From NCBI GenBank assembly GCA_029552125.1, contig JAKPEE010000143.1, positions 1 through 33,812 on the forward strand: a stretch of DNA of 33,812 nucleotides, given 5' to 3'. The position numbers and the translations under genes are program-made. Positions 1-8,327 of this stretch are shown piece by piece. The stretch comes from Bacillota bacterium. GTDB taxonomy: Bacteria; Bacillota; Dethiobacteria; DTU022. Positions within the stretch are counted from its first letter, which is position 1; each line of letters starts with the position of its first letter. The notes below the pieces were generated by a model. It saw nothing but the letters and a program-made list of their open reading frames with translations. It did not search any database and was not told the origin of the DNA.

Positions 1-2
1 GG

Positions 3-158
3 GAAAACCTTGAGCGGATCCATATTGGCGAGTTTAAAAGTCCCAAGGGTTTTGTTTGTCAAAGAACAGAGCTTACGAATAAGCAAATCAGCTACTTTAA
101 GGCGCTGAAACTGGAGCAACCACCGCGGTTCTTCAAAATTATCACCGATCATTCTTAA
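3..158 (+). CDS. Transposase, C-terminal end only (partial, runs off the left edge)
   Basis: An open frame enters from the left edge and stops at TAA 156-158, giving 51 residues that end ...PPRFFKIITDHS. The tail with TELTNKQISYFKALKL followed by a PPR motif resembles the extreme C-terminus of IS4/IS1634-superfamily transposases, which often end in an LTPEQ..ILKALG..PPPR-type sequence. That resemblance is from memory and only a tail is present, so the family is tentative. The DDE catalytic residues would lie outside the window. After the stop, 159 to about 260 probably holds the right end of the element, including a CCGGG-TG-CCCGG hairpin near 189-200, but I could not fix the terminal inverted repeat. 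Confidence 0.5.
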   Translation, partial: ENLERIHIGEFKSPKGFVCQRTELTNKQISYFKALKLEQPPRFFKIITDHS

Positions 159-355
159 GGTTACGGCTGTAGTTACACGCCTGTTTTGACCGGGTGCCCG
201 GCAAGTCCGGTGTGGTAAGGGTTTCAGCTTTTCTTTTATCTACTAACTGTCGAAGGCCAGAATATACCTGCAAATCAATTTTTTCAAGGAATCTTGCGCA
301 GTTGAGTCGAACATTAAACCTTAGTGCAGTATATTGAAAACAGGGAGGCAGGATT

Positions 356-517
356 ATGCGCGGGAGTTCTTCTACAGTAGTGAAAACCGGCATCGGCTTT
401 GGATGCTGCCTGGCCATGATTATCTCCTGGAGTCTCCATCAATCGGTGCTGCTGGCCTTGTTTCACGGTGTTTTGGGCTGGTTTTATGTGATCTGGTATC
501 TGCTGTTTATCAGGTAA
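356..517 (+). CDS. Small integral membrane protein, 53 aa, function unknown
   Basis: ATG 356 lies 7 nt after an AGGGAGG-type ribosome site (342-348), and the frame stops at TAA 515-517. The product begins MRGSSSTVVKTGIGFGCCLA and ends FYVIWYLLFIR. Residues 11-27 and 31-52 form two hydrophobic segments joined by a short SLHQS turn, so it is probably a two-span or hairpin membrane protein. The pattern GxGxxxAMIISWS...HGxLGWxYVIxY recalls a family of uncharacterised Firmicutes mini-proteins, but I cannot name it. The good ribosome site and biased composition support a real gene. Longer overlapping frames on both strands lack these properties and are probably shadows. It stands alone between the transposase remnant and transketolase. 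Confidence 0.72.
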   Translation: MRGSSSTVVKTGIGFGCCLAMIISWSLHQSVLLALFHGVLGWFYVIWYLLFIR

Positions 518-664
518 GCGAGCCGCCTGCTTATGTTGAGAATGCAGGAAACAGTTTTTACCAGCAGGGTTTTTCACGCCGGCAATTACGGAACAGAACG
601 ACTTTTTAACAGCAAAAAAACAAACCTGCCTGCCCGGCACCACTGCCATATATTTTTCATCAGG

Positions 665-693
665 TTTTCAGCAGAGCAATTTTTGTATACAAT
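665..693 (+). promoter_or_regulatory. Candidate sigma-A promoter for transketolase
   Basis: TTTTCA (665-670) and TACAAT (688-693) are separated by exactly 17 nt, matching 4 of 6 and 5 of 6 consensus positions. It is the best promoter-like match upstream of the transketolase gene. Confidence 0.5.
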
Positions 694-722
694 AGGGAAA
701 AGATGCCTATGCTTCATCAAAA

Positions 723-750
723 CAGGGGCGATATCACAGGGGCGATATCA
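723..750 (+). repeat. Perfect 14-bp tandem duplication in the transketolase leader
   Basis: CAGGGGCGATATCA occurs at 723-736 and again at 737-750 with no spacer. It lies just downstream of the candidate promoter, inside the predicted leader. It may be a recent slippage duplication or a doubled protein/RNA binding site; the sequence alone cannot tell which. Confidence 0.85.
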
Positions 751-876
751 GAAAAACGAGACACAACTGGTTTTCAGCCATGAACCTACGGGGGCGCCCC
801 GTCGGATTACCTTTAAGTTATATCAAGGATAACATATCTTAAACCCTTAGAATAACTAAAGGAGTTGAACCCAGCC

Positions 877-2862
877 ATGCAGTCCTTAGAGGAAAAAGTT
901 GTAAATACCATTCGCTTTCTGGCGGTGGATATGATTGAAAAGGCCCGGTCGGGCCACCCCGGTCTGCCCATGGGTGGGGCGGCCATGGCTTATGCCTTAT
1001 GGTCCCGCTGTTTGAAGCACTGCCCCGGCGCGCCTGACTGGCCTGACCGGGACCGCTTTGTCCTTTCTGCAGGACACGGGTCGGCCCTGCTCTATGCGCT
1101 GCTGCACCTTTTCGGTTATGACCTGTCCTTGGATGATTTAAAACAATTCAGGCAGTGGGGCAGCAAGACTCCCGGCCATCCCGAGTACGGGCATACCCCG
1201 GGGGTGGAGACCACTACCGGCCCCCTGGGGCAAGGGTTTGCCAACGCCGTCGGCATGGCCCTGGCTGAAGCGCGCCTGGCGGCTGAATTTAACCGGCCCG
1301 GCTTCAAGGTTGTGGATCACTATACATATATTTATGCCGGTGATGGGTGCATGATGGAAGGGGTAAGCGCCGAAGCGGCTTCCCTGGCGGGGCACCTGAA
1401 ACTGGGAAAGCTGATTTGCCTCTATGACGACAATAACATTACCATTGACGGCAGCACCGACATATGCTTTACCGAGGATGTGGGACGCCGTTTTGAAGCC
1501 TACGGCTGGCAGGTTTTAAAGGTTGAGGACGGCAACGATATCGCCGCTGTAGCGGGTGCGCTGGCCCGGGCCAAAGAGGATAAGCGCCCCAGTTTAATTA
1601 TTGTGCGTACCGAAATTGGCTTCGGCTCCCCGAACAAGCAAGGCAGCGCTGAGGCGCACGGCGCACCCCTGGGCCCTGAAGAAAGCCGGCTGGCGAAGGA
1701 ATTCCTGCAATGGCCTGCGGACCGGACTTTCTATGTGCCGGATGATGTCCGGGAGCATTTCGAGAAACTTAAAAATGAACTGACCCGGGCCAAAGAAGAG
1801 TGGGATCTTCTGATGGCCCGCTACAGAGACAGTTACCCTGAACCGGCTGCCCGTTTTGATTCCTGGCTTTCCGGTGAAATTGACAAAGCGCTGGCCGGTG
1901 ATCCGGATCTTTGGCATTTTGAAAAGCCCATGGCCACACGCTCCGCTTCGGGGCAGGTAATGCAAGTGTTAGCTCGCTATCTGCCCAACATGATGGGCGG
2001 TTCAGCCGACTTGAATGCCTCCACGAAAACATACCTGAAAGGTCTGGGCGATTTCCAGGCAGACAACCGCCGGGGCAATAATATTAATTTCGGGGTAAGG
2101 GAGCATGCCATGGGGGCAATTCTTTCGGGAATCGCCCTGCACGGCGGCTTTCGCTGTTTCGGTTCCACGTTTTTTGTATTTCTTGATTATATGAAGCCCG
2201 CGGTAAGGCTGGCGGCGCTGATGGGGCTTCCTGTCGTCTATGTCTTTACCCACGACAGCATTGCCGTTGGGGAGGACGGCCCCACCCACCAGCCGGTTGA
2301 ACAACTGGCCCACCTTCGCGCTATTCCCAACCTGCATGTCTTCAGGCCCGCGGACGGCCGTGAAACAGCGGCGGCATGGCTGCACGCGCTGCGCAGAAAA
2401 AGCGGTCCGACAGCGTTAATTTTATCACGCCAGGACCTGCCCCAACTGCCGGGAACAGGGGAAGAAGCCTTAAAGGGCGGTTATATTTTGTCTCCTGAAA
2501 CCGGAAGCAAACTTGATTTTATTCTTATGGCTTCAGGCTCGGAAACAGCGCTGGCCCTGGAGGCCCAATCGCATTTACAGGAAAAAGGAATCGGAGTCAG
2601 GGTAGTGAGTATGCCCTGCCTTGAGCTTTTCCTGGAGCAGAGCCAGGCTTACCGGGACTTGGTGCTTCCACCGGCCGTGGCGGCAAGGCTTGCGGTAGAA
2701 GCGGCTCTGCCGGCCGGGTGGGAGCGTTTTACCGGGGGGCCGGACCGGGTCATCGGGATCAGCGGGTTTGGTGCTTCCGCCCCGGGAAAAGTGGTGCTGG
2801 AGAAAATGGGTATTACCGTTGAAAATATTGTTCGCCGGGCGGAGAAGATATTGAACCGCTAA
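877..2862 (+). CDS. tkt: Transketolase (single-chain, full length)
   Basis: Transketolase uses thiamine diphosphate (ThDP) to move two-carbon ketol units between sugar phosphates in the cytosolic non-oxidative pentose phosphate pathway. The 661-residue length matches full-length enzymes. Visible hallmarks are SGHPGLPMG near residue 27, the ThDP/metal motif GDGCMMEG near 154 with a downstream NN (DDNNITIDG), FGVREHAMG near 405, and [12 protein letters not shown] near 464 with the substrate/cofactor histidine. The order is N-terminal PP domain, pyrimidine domain, then C-terminal domain. ATG 877 is chosen because AAAGGAG (858-864) lies 12 nt upstream; an in-frame TTG at 865 touches the ribosome site. 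The HesB-like selenoprotein gene follows 46 nt later on the same strand and shares the next terminator, so the two are probably cotranscribed. Confidence 0.96.
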   Translation: MQSLEEKVVNTIRFLAVDMIEKARSGHPGLPMGGAAMAYALWSRCLKHCPGAPDWPDRDRFVLSAGHGSALLYALLHLFGYDLSLDDLKQFRQWGSKTPGHPEYGHTPGVETTTGPLGQGFANAVGMALAEARLAAEFNRPGFKVVDHYTYIYAGDGCMMEGVSAEAASLAGHLKLGKLICLYDDNNITIDGSTDICFTEDVGRRFEAYGWQVLKVEDGNDIAAVAGALARAKEDKRPSLIIVRTEIGFGSPNKQGSAEAHGAPLGPEESRLAKEFLQWPADRTFYVPDDVREHFEKLKNELTRAKEEWDLLMARYRDSYPEPAARFDSWLSGEIDKALAGDPDLWHFEKPMATRSASGQVMQVLARYLPNMMGGSADLNASTKTYLKGLGDFQADNRRGNNINFGVREHAMGAILSGIALHGGFRCFGSTFFVFLDYMKPAVRLAALMGLPVVYVFTHDSIAVGEDGPTHQPVEQLAHLRAIPNLHVFRPADGRETAAAWLHALRRKSGPTALILSRQDLPQLPGTGEEALKGGYILSPETGSKLDFILMASGSETALALEAQSHLQEKGIGVRVVSMPCLELFLEQSQAYRDLVLPPAVAARLAVEAALPAGWERFTGGPDRVIGISGFGASAPGKVVLEKMGITVENIVRRAEKILNR

Positions 2863-2908
2863 CATATCCGGCGGTCGGTACTATTACTCCTTGAGGAGGT
2901 CTTCGGCA

Positions 2909-3181
2909 ATGACTACGCTTGAAATAAGCGACAGGGCCCGGGAGTACATGCTGAACCGCTCCCGCGTCTATACCGTCTACCAGGCTTACTGCGGCGGCTG
3001 AAGCGGCTATACCCTGAAAAGCGCCGTGCGCGCGGGAAAGCCAAATGCCATGGATGGGTACGAGTCGCTTGAGAGCGGGGGGATAACCATTTACGTGGCC
3101 AGGGAGCTGGCCGGCAAGACCATCCGTATTGATCGCGCCGGTTTTTGGATCTTTAGCTATCTGGCGGTATCCGTAAGATAA
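2909..3181 (+). CDS. HesB/IscA-like selenoprotein (in-frame TGA at 2999-3001 read as Sec)
   Basis: ATG 2909 sits 8 nt after a perfect GAGGAGGT site. The frame reads 30 codons, meets TGA at codon 31, then continues open for 58 more codons to TAA 3179-3181, giving 90 residues if the TGA is decoded. The local sequence is AYCGG-U-SGYTLKS. In A-type Fe-S proteins (IscA/HesB) the same place reads GGCSGxxY, and that Cys is the first cluster ligand, so U falls on a conserved cysteine. The downstream part, with MDGYESLESGGITIYV and ending GFWIFSYLAVSVR, keeps the HesB pattern but lacks the C-terminal CxC pair. HesB-like selenoproteins are a known bacterial family. A stem-loop follows the TGA at a suitable distance. 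The alternative is a pseudogene with one nonsense mutation, which is less likely given the exact position and the intact frame. Confidence 0.85.
3005..3042 (+). promoter_or_regulatory. Candidate bacterial SECIS element
   Basis: The sequence just after the TGA can fold into a bulged stem-loop: GGCU 3005-3008 with AGCC 3039-3042, CCC 3012-3014 with GGG 3034-3036, and GCGC 3021-3024 with GCGC 3028-3031 closing a CGU loop (3025-3027). The apical loop starts 24 nt after the TGA and has G in its first two bases. Both agree with published rules for bacterial SECIS elements (loop 16-37 nt from UGA). The fold was done by eye. Confidence 0.6.
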
Positions 3182-3187
3182 AAAAAC

Positions 3188-3218
3188 GGGGGCGTTCAGG
3201 TTAAACCAGGACGTCCCC
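3188..3218. terminator. Bidirectional intrinsic terminator
   Basis: GGGGGCGTTC (3188-3197) pairs over 10 positions, with two G-U, with GGACGTCCCC (3209-3218). The loop can close further by GGTT/AACC. A-tract 3181-3186 gives a U-run for minus-strand transcripts, and ATTTATTT follows on the plus strand. It sits between the convergent selenoprotein and flavoprotein genes. Confidence 0.8.
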
Positions 3219-3238
3219 ATTTATTTCTAAAATGTAAT

Positions 3239-3823
3239 CTAGCGCATTTTTTTGCTGCCAAAATCGAAGCCTGCCTGCCAGGCTTCTTTCAGGTTGGCCG
3301 GATTTTCGGCGATACTACCCTTTAAATCAAAACCTTGTTTGCACAAAAAACCAGCATAGCTATAATTGATGTTATGAAAAAATACTTTGCCAATCTGCAG
3401 AGCGTTGGCACAGTATTCTTTATTTTTCAGGGCACCGCAGCAGATTAAAAAACCGGGACGGTTTTCTTCCAGGCGAACAAACGGACTTTTCAGGGTATAC
3501 TTGGCATGCCACCAGCATTGAAAACGATCAATAAACATTTTCAACTGGGCGGAGATGCTGCCGAAATGAATTGGCGTGGCCAGAACGATACCACCGGCCG
3601 TTTCCACCATCGGGTAAAGGTTTTGCATATCATCTTTAATCACGCATTTTCCGGTGGATGAGCAGCGGTCACAGGCCTGGCACGGCCTAAAACGCAAATC
3701 GTTCAGGCGCACGGTTTCAACCCGCCTTCCTGCTTCTTTGGCGCCTTCACCAAATGAATTTAATAAAAGTTCGCTGTTACCGTTACGGCGCGGGCTCGAT
3801 GATATGGCCAGCAGGTAACTCAT
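3239..3823 (-). CDS. Iron-sulfur flavoprotein / NADPH-dependent FMN reductase family
   Basis: This 194-residue cytosolic flavodoxin-fold protein starts with a beta strand followed by SSSPRRNGNSE, the phosphate loop that binds FMN. Near residues 49-62 is PCQACDRCSSTGKC, a CX2CX2CX5C motif matching the compact [4Fe-4S] motif of archaeal-type iron-sulfur flavoproteins (Isf). TPIHFGSISAQLKMFIDR near residue 87 is the typical flavin-contact and dimerisation stretch. Isf-type proteins carry electrons between ferredoxin and small acceptors such as O2 or peroxide; the substrate here is unknown. The start at 3823 is chosen because AAGGGGTGG lies just upstream; an in-frame start at 3880 lacks one. It is divergent from the radical SAM gene. 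Confidence 0.85.
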   Translation of the reverse strand: MSYLLAISSSPRRNGNSELLLNSFGEGAKEAGRRVETVRLNDLRFRPCQACDRCSSTGKCVIKDDMQNLYPMVETAGGIVLATPIHFGSISAQLKMFIDRFQCWWHAKYTLKSPFVRLEENRPGFLICCGALKNKEYCANALQIGKVFFHNINYSYAGFLCKQGFDLKGSIAENPANLKEAWQAGFDFGSKKMR

Positions 3824-3906
3824 TGATACCACCCCTTTTCTCCTAATATAATAACCTGACCATTTTAATATTTCCAGCACTGCTATCCGCAGCAGAATTT
3901 TTGCCT

Positions 3907-3920
3907 GGAATAATTATTCC
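3907..3920. promoter_or_regulatory. Perfect 14-bp palindrome, candidate operator
   Basis: GGAATAATTATTCC is its own reverse complement and lies in the short divergent region between the flavoprotein and radical SAM genes, just before a TACAAT hexamer that could be the -10 box for the plus-strand gene. It is a plausible operator for a dimeric regulator controlling one or both genes. Confidence 0.45.
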
Positions 3921-3965
3921 TGTGTGATACAATCTAAGTAATAAATGTATAAAGGAGCGTTATTG

Positions 3966-5708
3966 TTGGCAAAAATTGTATTGATTGAACCGCAGTCCCG
4001 CGCAGACCATGTCTATAAAAGTGTGCGCATGCCCAGGTTGGGGCTGCCTTTATTGGGGGCGCAGTTGAAAGCAGCAGGCTACAGTGTCAGCTTTTACATG
4101 GGCCAGGGTGCCTCTTTGCCCTGGGCGAAGATTATCGATGCAGACCTGGTCGGGATTTCGACTACAACTTCCACCAGCCGTGAAGCTTATCGTATGGCCG
4201 GTTACCTTCGCTCTTTAAATATCCCGGTAGTCCTGGGAGGCATCCATGCCACCTATATGCCTGACGAAGCAATGTGTTATGCCGATTATGTGGTTCGCGG
4301 TGAAGCGGATCGGAGCTTTTTACCCCTGGTTAACGCCATATTATCCGGCGCTTTACCCGGGGATATTCCCGGTGTTTCTTACTGGCAGGATGATGTTCCC
4401 CGGCACAATCCCTGTGCAGAACCCTACCAGGTAGATTTAAATGAGCTGCCTCTTCCTGACCTGACCCTATCTGAAGGCCAGAAACCGTTGCGCACTATCC
4501 CCGTGATGACCTCCCGGGGCTGTCCCTTCAATTGTACTTTCTGCAGCGTTACTCCCATGTTCGGCAGGCGCTATCGTTTCCGTGATCCGGATAAAATACT
4601 GGAAGAGCTAGCATTGTATCGGGGTCGTAGTGTCTTTTTTTGTGACGACAATTTCACCGCAAATCCGGCCCGCAGCAAACAGTTGTTGCGCGGCATGATC
4701 AGTGAAAAAATTGGCCTGAAAGGCTGGGGCGCCCAGGTCAGGGTGGATGCAGCCCGGGATGAAGAGTTGCTTGCACTGATGCGGCAAGCCGGAGCAAACA
4801 TTGTCTACATTGGCCTGGAATCCATTAACCCGGCGACTCTGGAGCAATACAACAAGCAGCAAACAGTTGACGATATCATCTACGCCATCCAGCGCTTCCA
4901 TGAGTATGGCATACGTGTGCACGGCATGTTCGTCTTCGGCGGGGATAGCGATACAGTCCAAACCATCCGGGATACTGTCGATTTCGCCCTGGAAGCCGGG
5001 GTGGACAGCGTTCAGTTTCTAACGCTGACGCCGCTTCCGGGGACGCCCCTTTTCGCTCAACTGGAGAGGGAAGGACGTTTGCTGACCAAAGAATGGGAGC
5101 TGTATGACGGCCACCATGCGGTTTTCCAACCGGCGCAGATGACCCCGGAACAGCTGCAGGAAGAAACATTATTGGCTTTTAAAAGGTTTTATTCGCTGCG
5201 CAACCTGTTTAAAAATCACGCTGTAACCGGGTGGGGGACTGTTTTGTACAGGGGTCTTGGGTGGTGGCTGGTACGCAGCTTTGAAAGGAAAAACCAGTGG
5301 TACTCCCGGCAACTGAAACAGTTGCAGAACCAGGATCCGCGGCCGGTGCCTTTGCTTTACCGTTTGTTGAAACCGGCTTCCGGGGTGGCTTTAAAAATAT
5401 CATTGACTGAAGTAAGAGGTACGCTTTACTTACGCTTGCGCGGCGCCGTGAACCGGATTGCCCTGCTTGAATTGAATAAGACTTTAAAGGCCCTTTTACC
5501 CAGGTGCTGTTTCCACCTGGTGATTAATGCCGAGGGGCTGCGTTTTGACTCGGAGCAGGCCGCCCAAAATTTCCCCCGTTTTCTTGAACGGCTGGCGGAA
5601 CGGGTGCGCCGCCTCCAGGTAATTCTGGCCGCAGAGATGAATTACGCGCCAAAACTGGGGCGCCGGCTTAAAGCGCCCCGCTTCGAGCTCCTGTTTAGCA
5701 AAAGATAG
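3966..5708 (+). CDS. B12-binding-domain radical SAM protein with extra C-terminal domain
   Basis: This cytosolic protein of about 580 residues has a cobalamin-binding-type N-terminal Rossmann domain (residues 1-130, with GLPLLGAQLKAAGY and VLGGIHATYMPDEA). A radical SAM domain follows from about 170, with the cluster motif CPFNCTFC (CX3CX2C), CDDNFT and GLESINPATLEQYNKQQ. This is the architecture of the class that includes methyltransferases and P-methylases such as BchE. Residues ~390-470 form a helical extension. The last ~110 residues alternate strands and helices (TLYLRLRGAVNRIALLEL, then HLVINAEGLRF) and look like a STAS/SpoIIAA-type domain, which would be unusual here. Start TTG 3966 is preferred because AAAGGAG (3951-3957) is 8 nt upstream; ATG 3945 overlaps the ribosome site. 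Substrate unknown. Confidence 0.85.
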   Translation: MAKIVLIEPQSRADHVYKSVRMPRLGLPLLGAQLKAAGYSVSFYMGQGASLPWAKIIDADLVGISTTTSTSREAYRMAGYLRSLNIPVVLGGIHATYMPDEAMCYADYVVRGEADRSFLPLVNAILSGALPGDIPGVSYWQDDVPRHNPCAEPYQVDLNELPLPDLTLSEGQKPLRTIPVMTSRGCPFNCTFCSVTPMFGRRYRFRDPDKILEELALYRGRSVFFCDDNFTANPARSKQLLRGMISEKIGLKGWGAQVRVDAARDEELLALMRQAGANIVYIGLESINPATLEQYNKQQTVDDIIYAIQRFHEYGIRVHGMFVFGGDSDTVQTIRDTVDFALEAGVDSVQFLTLTPLPGTPLFAQLEREGRLLTKEWELYDGHHAVFQPAQMTPEQLQEETLLAFKRFYSLRNLFKNHAVTGWGTVLYRGLGWWLVRSFERKNQWYSRQLKQLQNQDPRPVPLLYRLLKPASGVALKISLTEVRGTLYLRLRGAVNRIALLELNKTLKALLPRCCFHLVINAEGLRFDSEQAAQNFPRFLERLAERVRRLQVILAAEMNYAPKLGRRLKAPRFELLFSKR

Positions 5709-5715
5709 CTTAAGT

Positions 5716-6411
5716 TTAAAACCGGTTTTCCCGGGAGAGAAATTTTTTCGTCCACGGGCAGGCGGCGATACAGACGCCGCAGATAGTTGAATCGATCTGT
5801 AAACTTTTTGCATAATTATTAGCCGTTTGATAGCAGCGGCCTGCGTCAAGCAAGGCCTCCCGGGCCAGCCCCGCCTGCCAGTTCCGGTTCAAGATAGCCT
5901 GGCCGGGGCAGGCCTTGACGCAGGCAACACATTCTGCGCAGCGGGATTCATTGACCGGGCCGGCGCTTTCAAAGGGCGCCTCGGTGAGCACTGAATTCAG
6001 GCGAAAAGCTGCGCCGAACTGTTCAGTTATCAGCAGGGCTGACTTGCCAATCCACCCCAACCCTGCCCTGGTGGCAACAGCCTTATGTGATAGGCCGGCA
6101 GAGAGGGTTTTTTTGTCAAAATCTTCTCCGGTAGGCTTTAGGGGCATGGCGCTATACCCATGCTGCTCCAAATAATGCACAGCGCATCTTCCCAGTTCCG
6201 ACAGCAAGTTGTTTGTCCTTTTATATTCCTGGCAGTAGGCATGGTTTGGCCCGCCGGCAATAGAGCGAACAATTTCAGGTTTAAGCGTGACCACAATGGA
6301 GACGGCATATTTAAATCCATGCCGCTCTTCCTCAGGCAGTTCGCTTATATCGGCGAAGCCGACTGCCGCGGCGCCTTCGCGAAGCAGGGTTTCTGTTAAG
6401 CGGGTTTGCAT
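5716..6411 (-). CDS. QueG-like double [4Fe-4S] protein (short form)
   Basis: This 231-residue protein has an N-terminal DUF1730-like domain and, near 155-215, two ferredoxin-type motifs: CAECVACVKACPGQAI and CGVCIAACPWTKKF. The GLGWIGKSALLI motif near 118 is shared with epoxyqueuosine reductase (QueG). QueG uses cobalamin and two [4Fe-4S] clusters for the last step of queuosine synthesis but is about 350-390 residues long with C-terminal HEAT-like repeats. This protein stops right after the second cluster, so it is probably a paralogue with another reductive role rather than true QueG. The start at 6411 has GGAGGT 8 nt upstream; the in-frame start at 6432 does not. It is divergent from the sigma-54 activator. 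Confidence 0.75.
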   Translation of the reverse strand: MQTRLTETLLREGAAAVGFADISELPEEERHGFKYAVSIVVTLKPEIVRSIAGGPNHAYCQEYKRTNNLLSELGRCAVHYLEQHGYSAMPLKPTGEDFDKKTLSAGLSHKAVATRAGLGWIGKSALLITEQFGAAFRLNSVLTEAPFESAGPVNESRCAECVACVKACPGQAILNRNWQAGLAREALLDAGRCYQTANNYAKSLQIDSTICGVCIAACPWTKKFLSRENRF

Positions 6412-6612
6412 GGGACGGCACCTCCTCTGCATGGATGCATCTTAATTCGACAGCGGGAACGGTATTCCCTGTATGACGGCCTTCACGGCGTTTACATGCC
6501 GGACGGCTTTTGCATGAAGGGATAAGTATAATTTCCGCGAATATTTACATAACAGGAGCAATCGGGGAACCCATGATCCCGGCAGTTTATCCTTGATCTT
6601 AAAGGGGTGATT

Positions 6613-8253
6613 TTGTCTAAAGTGCACCACCCCAGTATTTTTAAACTAACACTTAATCAATTACCGTCTACCTACTTTCTTGAAGGTAGCGAAAATACCG
6701 CCTGCCCGGCCATATCTGCTGCCAGTGATCTGGGCCGGTTGAAGCAGTTTTTTTTCGAAGGCGCGGAAATGGTTGCCGTCTATGAAGATGTAGAAAACAG
6801 AAAGGGCTTTAAGGGGGTGATTGACCGGCAGGGTTTCCTGCAGTTTCTAGTAACGAGCGTACAGGTAGCCGACGCCAGGATGGACAGTCTCTTGCAGAGT
6901 TCCTATGACGCCGTATGTATGATTGATGAAGCCGGAAATGTTATTTTCTGGAACAGCCAGGCAGAAAACCTTTACGGCATCAAGGCGGCTGATATAGCCG
7001 GTAAAGATATCCGTCAATTTTTTGACAATCTAATTGTGACAGAGGTGCTAAAAAGCAAAGTTCCTGTCCTGGGAGCATTTCACCAACCGCGTCCCGGCAC
7101 TTATGTTCTCATTAATGCTTATCCTGTCCTGCTCCATAATCGCGTTATCGGCAGTGTATCGGTAGAAAAAGATATTACCGACATGGTTCTGCTAAACCGC
7201 GAGCTGGTAAAGGCCAACAAGCGGGCCAGTTTTCTGGAAAAAGAGATGTTGAAAATTGGCCAGGACAGCAATCCCTTTGCCGAAATTCGCGGCCGCAGCG
7301 ACAACTTTAGAGAAGTGCTGGCCATGGCGCGCAAGGTGGCGGCTACGGATGCTGTAGTGCTCCTGCACGGAGAGAGCGGAACGGGCAAAGAGATACTGGC
7401 GCGGGCCCTGCACCGCGGGGGACCGCGCAAAGACAAACCCTTTATTCCCATTAACTGCGGTGCTATACCATATCACTTATTTGAAAGCGAACTTTTCGGG
7501 TACGAGGGAGGTGCTTTTACCGGGGCGGAAAAAAAAGGCAAGCCGGGCAAATTCGCCCTGGCCCACGGCGGAACTCTGTTCCTGGATGAAATTTCCGAAC
7601 TTAACCTGGATTTGCAGGTGAAACTGCTGAGGGTGTTACAGGAGCAGGTTTATTACCCGGTTGGTGGGACAAAGCCATGTAGTGTTGACGTGCGTATTAT
7701 CGCGGCCACCAATAAAGACCTGGCGCAACTGGTGGAAGAAGGGCGCTTTCGTGAGGATCTGTACTACCGTCTCAATGTAGTCAGTCTTCACCTCCCTCCC
7801 TTAAGAGAGCGGAAAAAAGATATTCCCGAGCTGGCTTATTACTTTCTGGCAGAATTCGCCGCAGCATATCAAAAGAAAGTGTCGGACATTGATCCTGCGG
7901 TCATGACCTTCTTTCTGCGCTATCATTGGCCCGGAAATGTCAGGGAGCTGCGCAATATTATCGAGCGCATGGTTGTTTTGACCGAAGGCGATTGCCTGAC
8001 CATGGAAACCATGCCTCCCGAATTAAAGCATAACAAAGCCAACTTCCGGGATCTATTAACCTCCGCCAGATCCCTCAGTGAAAGCAAGTGTATTCTGGAG
8101 AAGGAGTTAATCGTAAACACTCTGGCTGAATGTGGGGGGAATAAAGCCCGGGCGGCCTTGCGGCTGGGCGTACCCCGCAGTTCCCTCTACTACCGCATTA
8201 AAAAGCTGGGTATTCAAGAGCAGGAATACCTCCAGCCGGATGGCGGATATTAG
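6613..8253 (+). CDS. Sigma-54-dependent transcriptional activator (PAS, AAA+, Fis HTH)
   Basis: This 546-residue bacterial enhancer-binding protein remodels RNA polymerase-sigma-54 using ATP. Residues 1-85 are a poorly conserved sensor region that may include part of a CBS-like unit ([13 protein letters not shown]). A PAS domain spans about 88-190 ([15 protein letters not shown], then [13 protein letters not shown]). The AAA+ domain has Walker A GESGTGKE near 252, the sigma-54 contact loop GAFTGA near 300, Walker B GGTLFLDE near 319 and the arginine-finger region [12 protein letters not shown] Fis-type helix-turn-helix closes it ([20 protein letters not shown], ~509-533). TTG 6613 is preferred because AAAGGGGTGAT (6601-6611) precedes it; GTG 6607 lies inside that site. 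A sigma-54 promoter starts 75 nt after its stop, so the AOR operon is its obvious target. Confidence 0.93.
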   Translation: MSKVHHPSIFKLTLNQLPSTYFLEGSENTACPAISAASDLGRLKQFFFEGAEMVAVYEDVENRKGFKGVIDRQGFLQFLVTSVQVADARMDSLLQSSYDAVCMIDEAGNVIFWNSQAENLYGIKAADIAGKDIRQFFDNLIVTEVLKSKVPVLGAFHQPRPGTYVLINAYPVLLHNRVIGSVSVEKDITDMVLLNRELVKANKRASFLEKEMLKIGQDSNPFAEIRGRSDNFREVLAMARKVAATDAVVLLHGESGTGKEILARALHRGGPRKDKPFIPINCGAIPYHLFESELFGYEGGAFTGAEKKGKPGKFALAHGGTLFLDEISELNLDLQVKLLRVLQEQVYYPVGGTKPCSVDVRIIAATNKDLAQLVEEGRFREDLYYRLNVVSLHLPPLRERKKDIPELAYYFLAEFAAAYQKKVSDIDPAVMTFFLRYHWPGNVRELRNIIERMVVLTEGDCLTMETMPPELKHNKANFRDLLTSARSLSESKCILEKELIVNTLAECGGNKARAALRLGVPRSSLYYRIKKLGIQEQEYLQPDGGY

Positions 8254-8260
8254 ACGAAAC

Positions 8261-8276
8261 TGTCGAAAAACGGACA
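8261..8276 (+). promoter_or_regulatory. Candidate upstream activator site
   Basis: TGTC (8261-8264) and GACA (8273-8276) form a short dyad, TGTCGAAAAACGGACA, about 65 nt before the -24 box. This is in the range where sigma-54 activators bind. The half-sites are short and the inner bases imperfect, so this is a suggestion from position. Confidence 0.35.
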
Positions 8277-8327
8277 CATCAACGGCCAAAATAGCTTCTA
8301 TTTTCTGCAGATTGCTCCTTTACCGCC

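Larger units (their letters stand above)
518..876. other. Intergenic region before transketolase (leader)
   Basis: I see no convincing gene here. It contains a candidate sigma-A promoter (665-693), a perfect 14-bp tandem duplication (723-750), and a short GC-rich hairpin, ACGGGG/CCCCGT, near 788-802. Transcription from the promoter would give a leader of roughly 175 nt before the transketolase start. I did not recognise a known riboswitch class in it. Confidence 0.5.

Noticed and set aside
314-649. Minus-strand frame of 111 codons
   Set aside because: It overlaps the 53-residue membrane protein, which has the better ribosome site and a coherent hydrophobic pattern.
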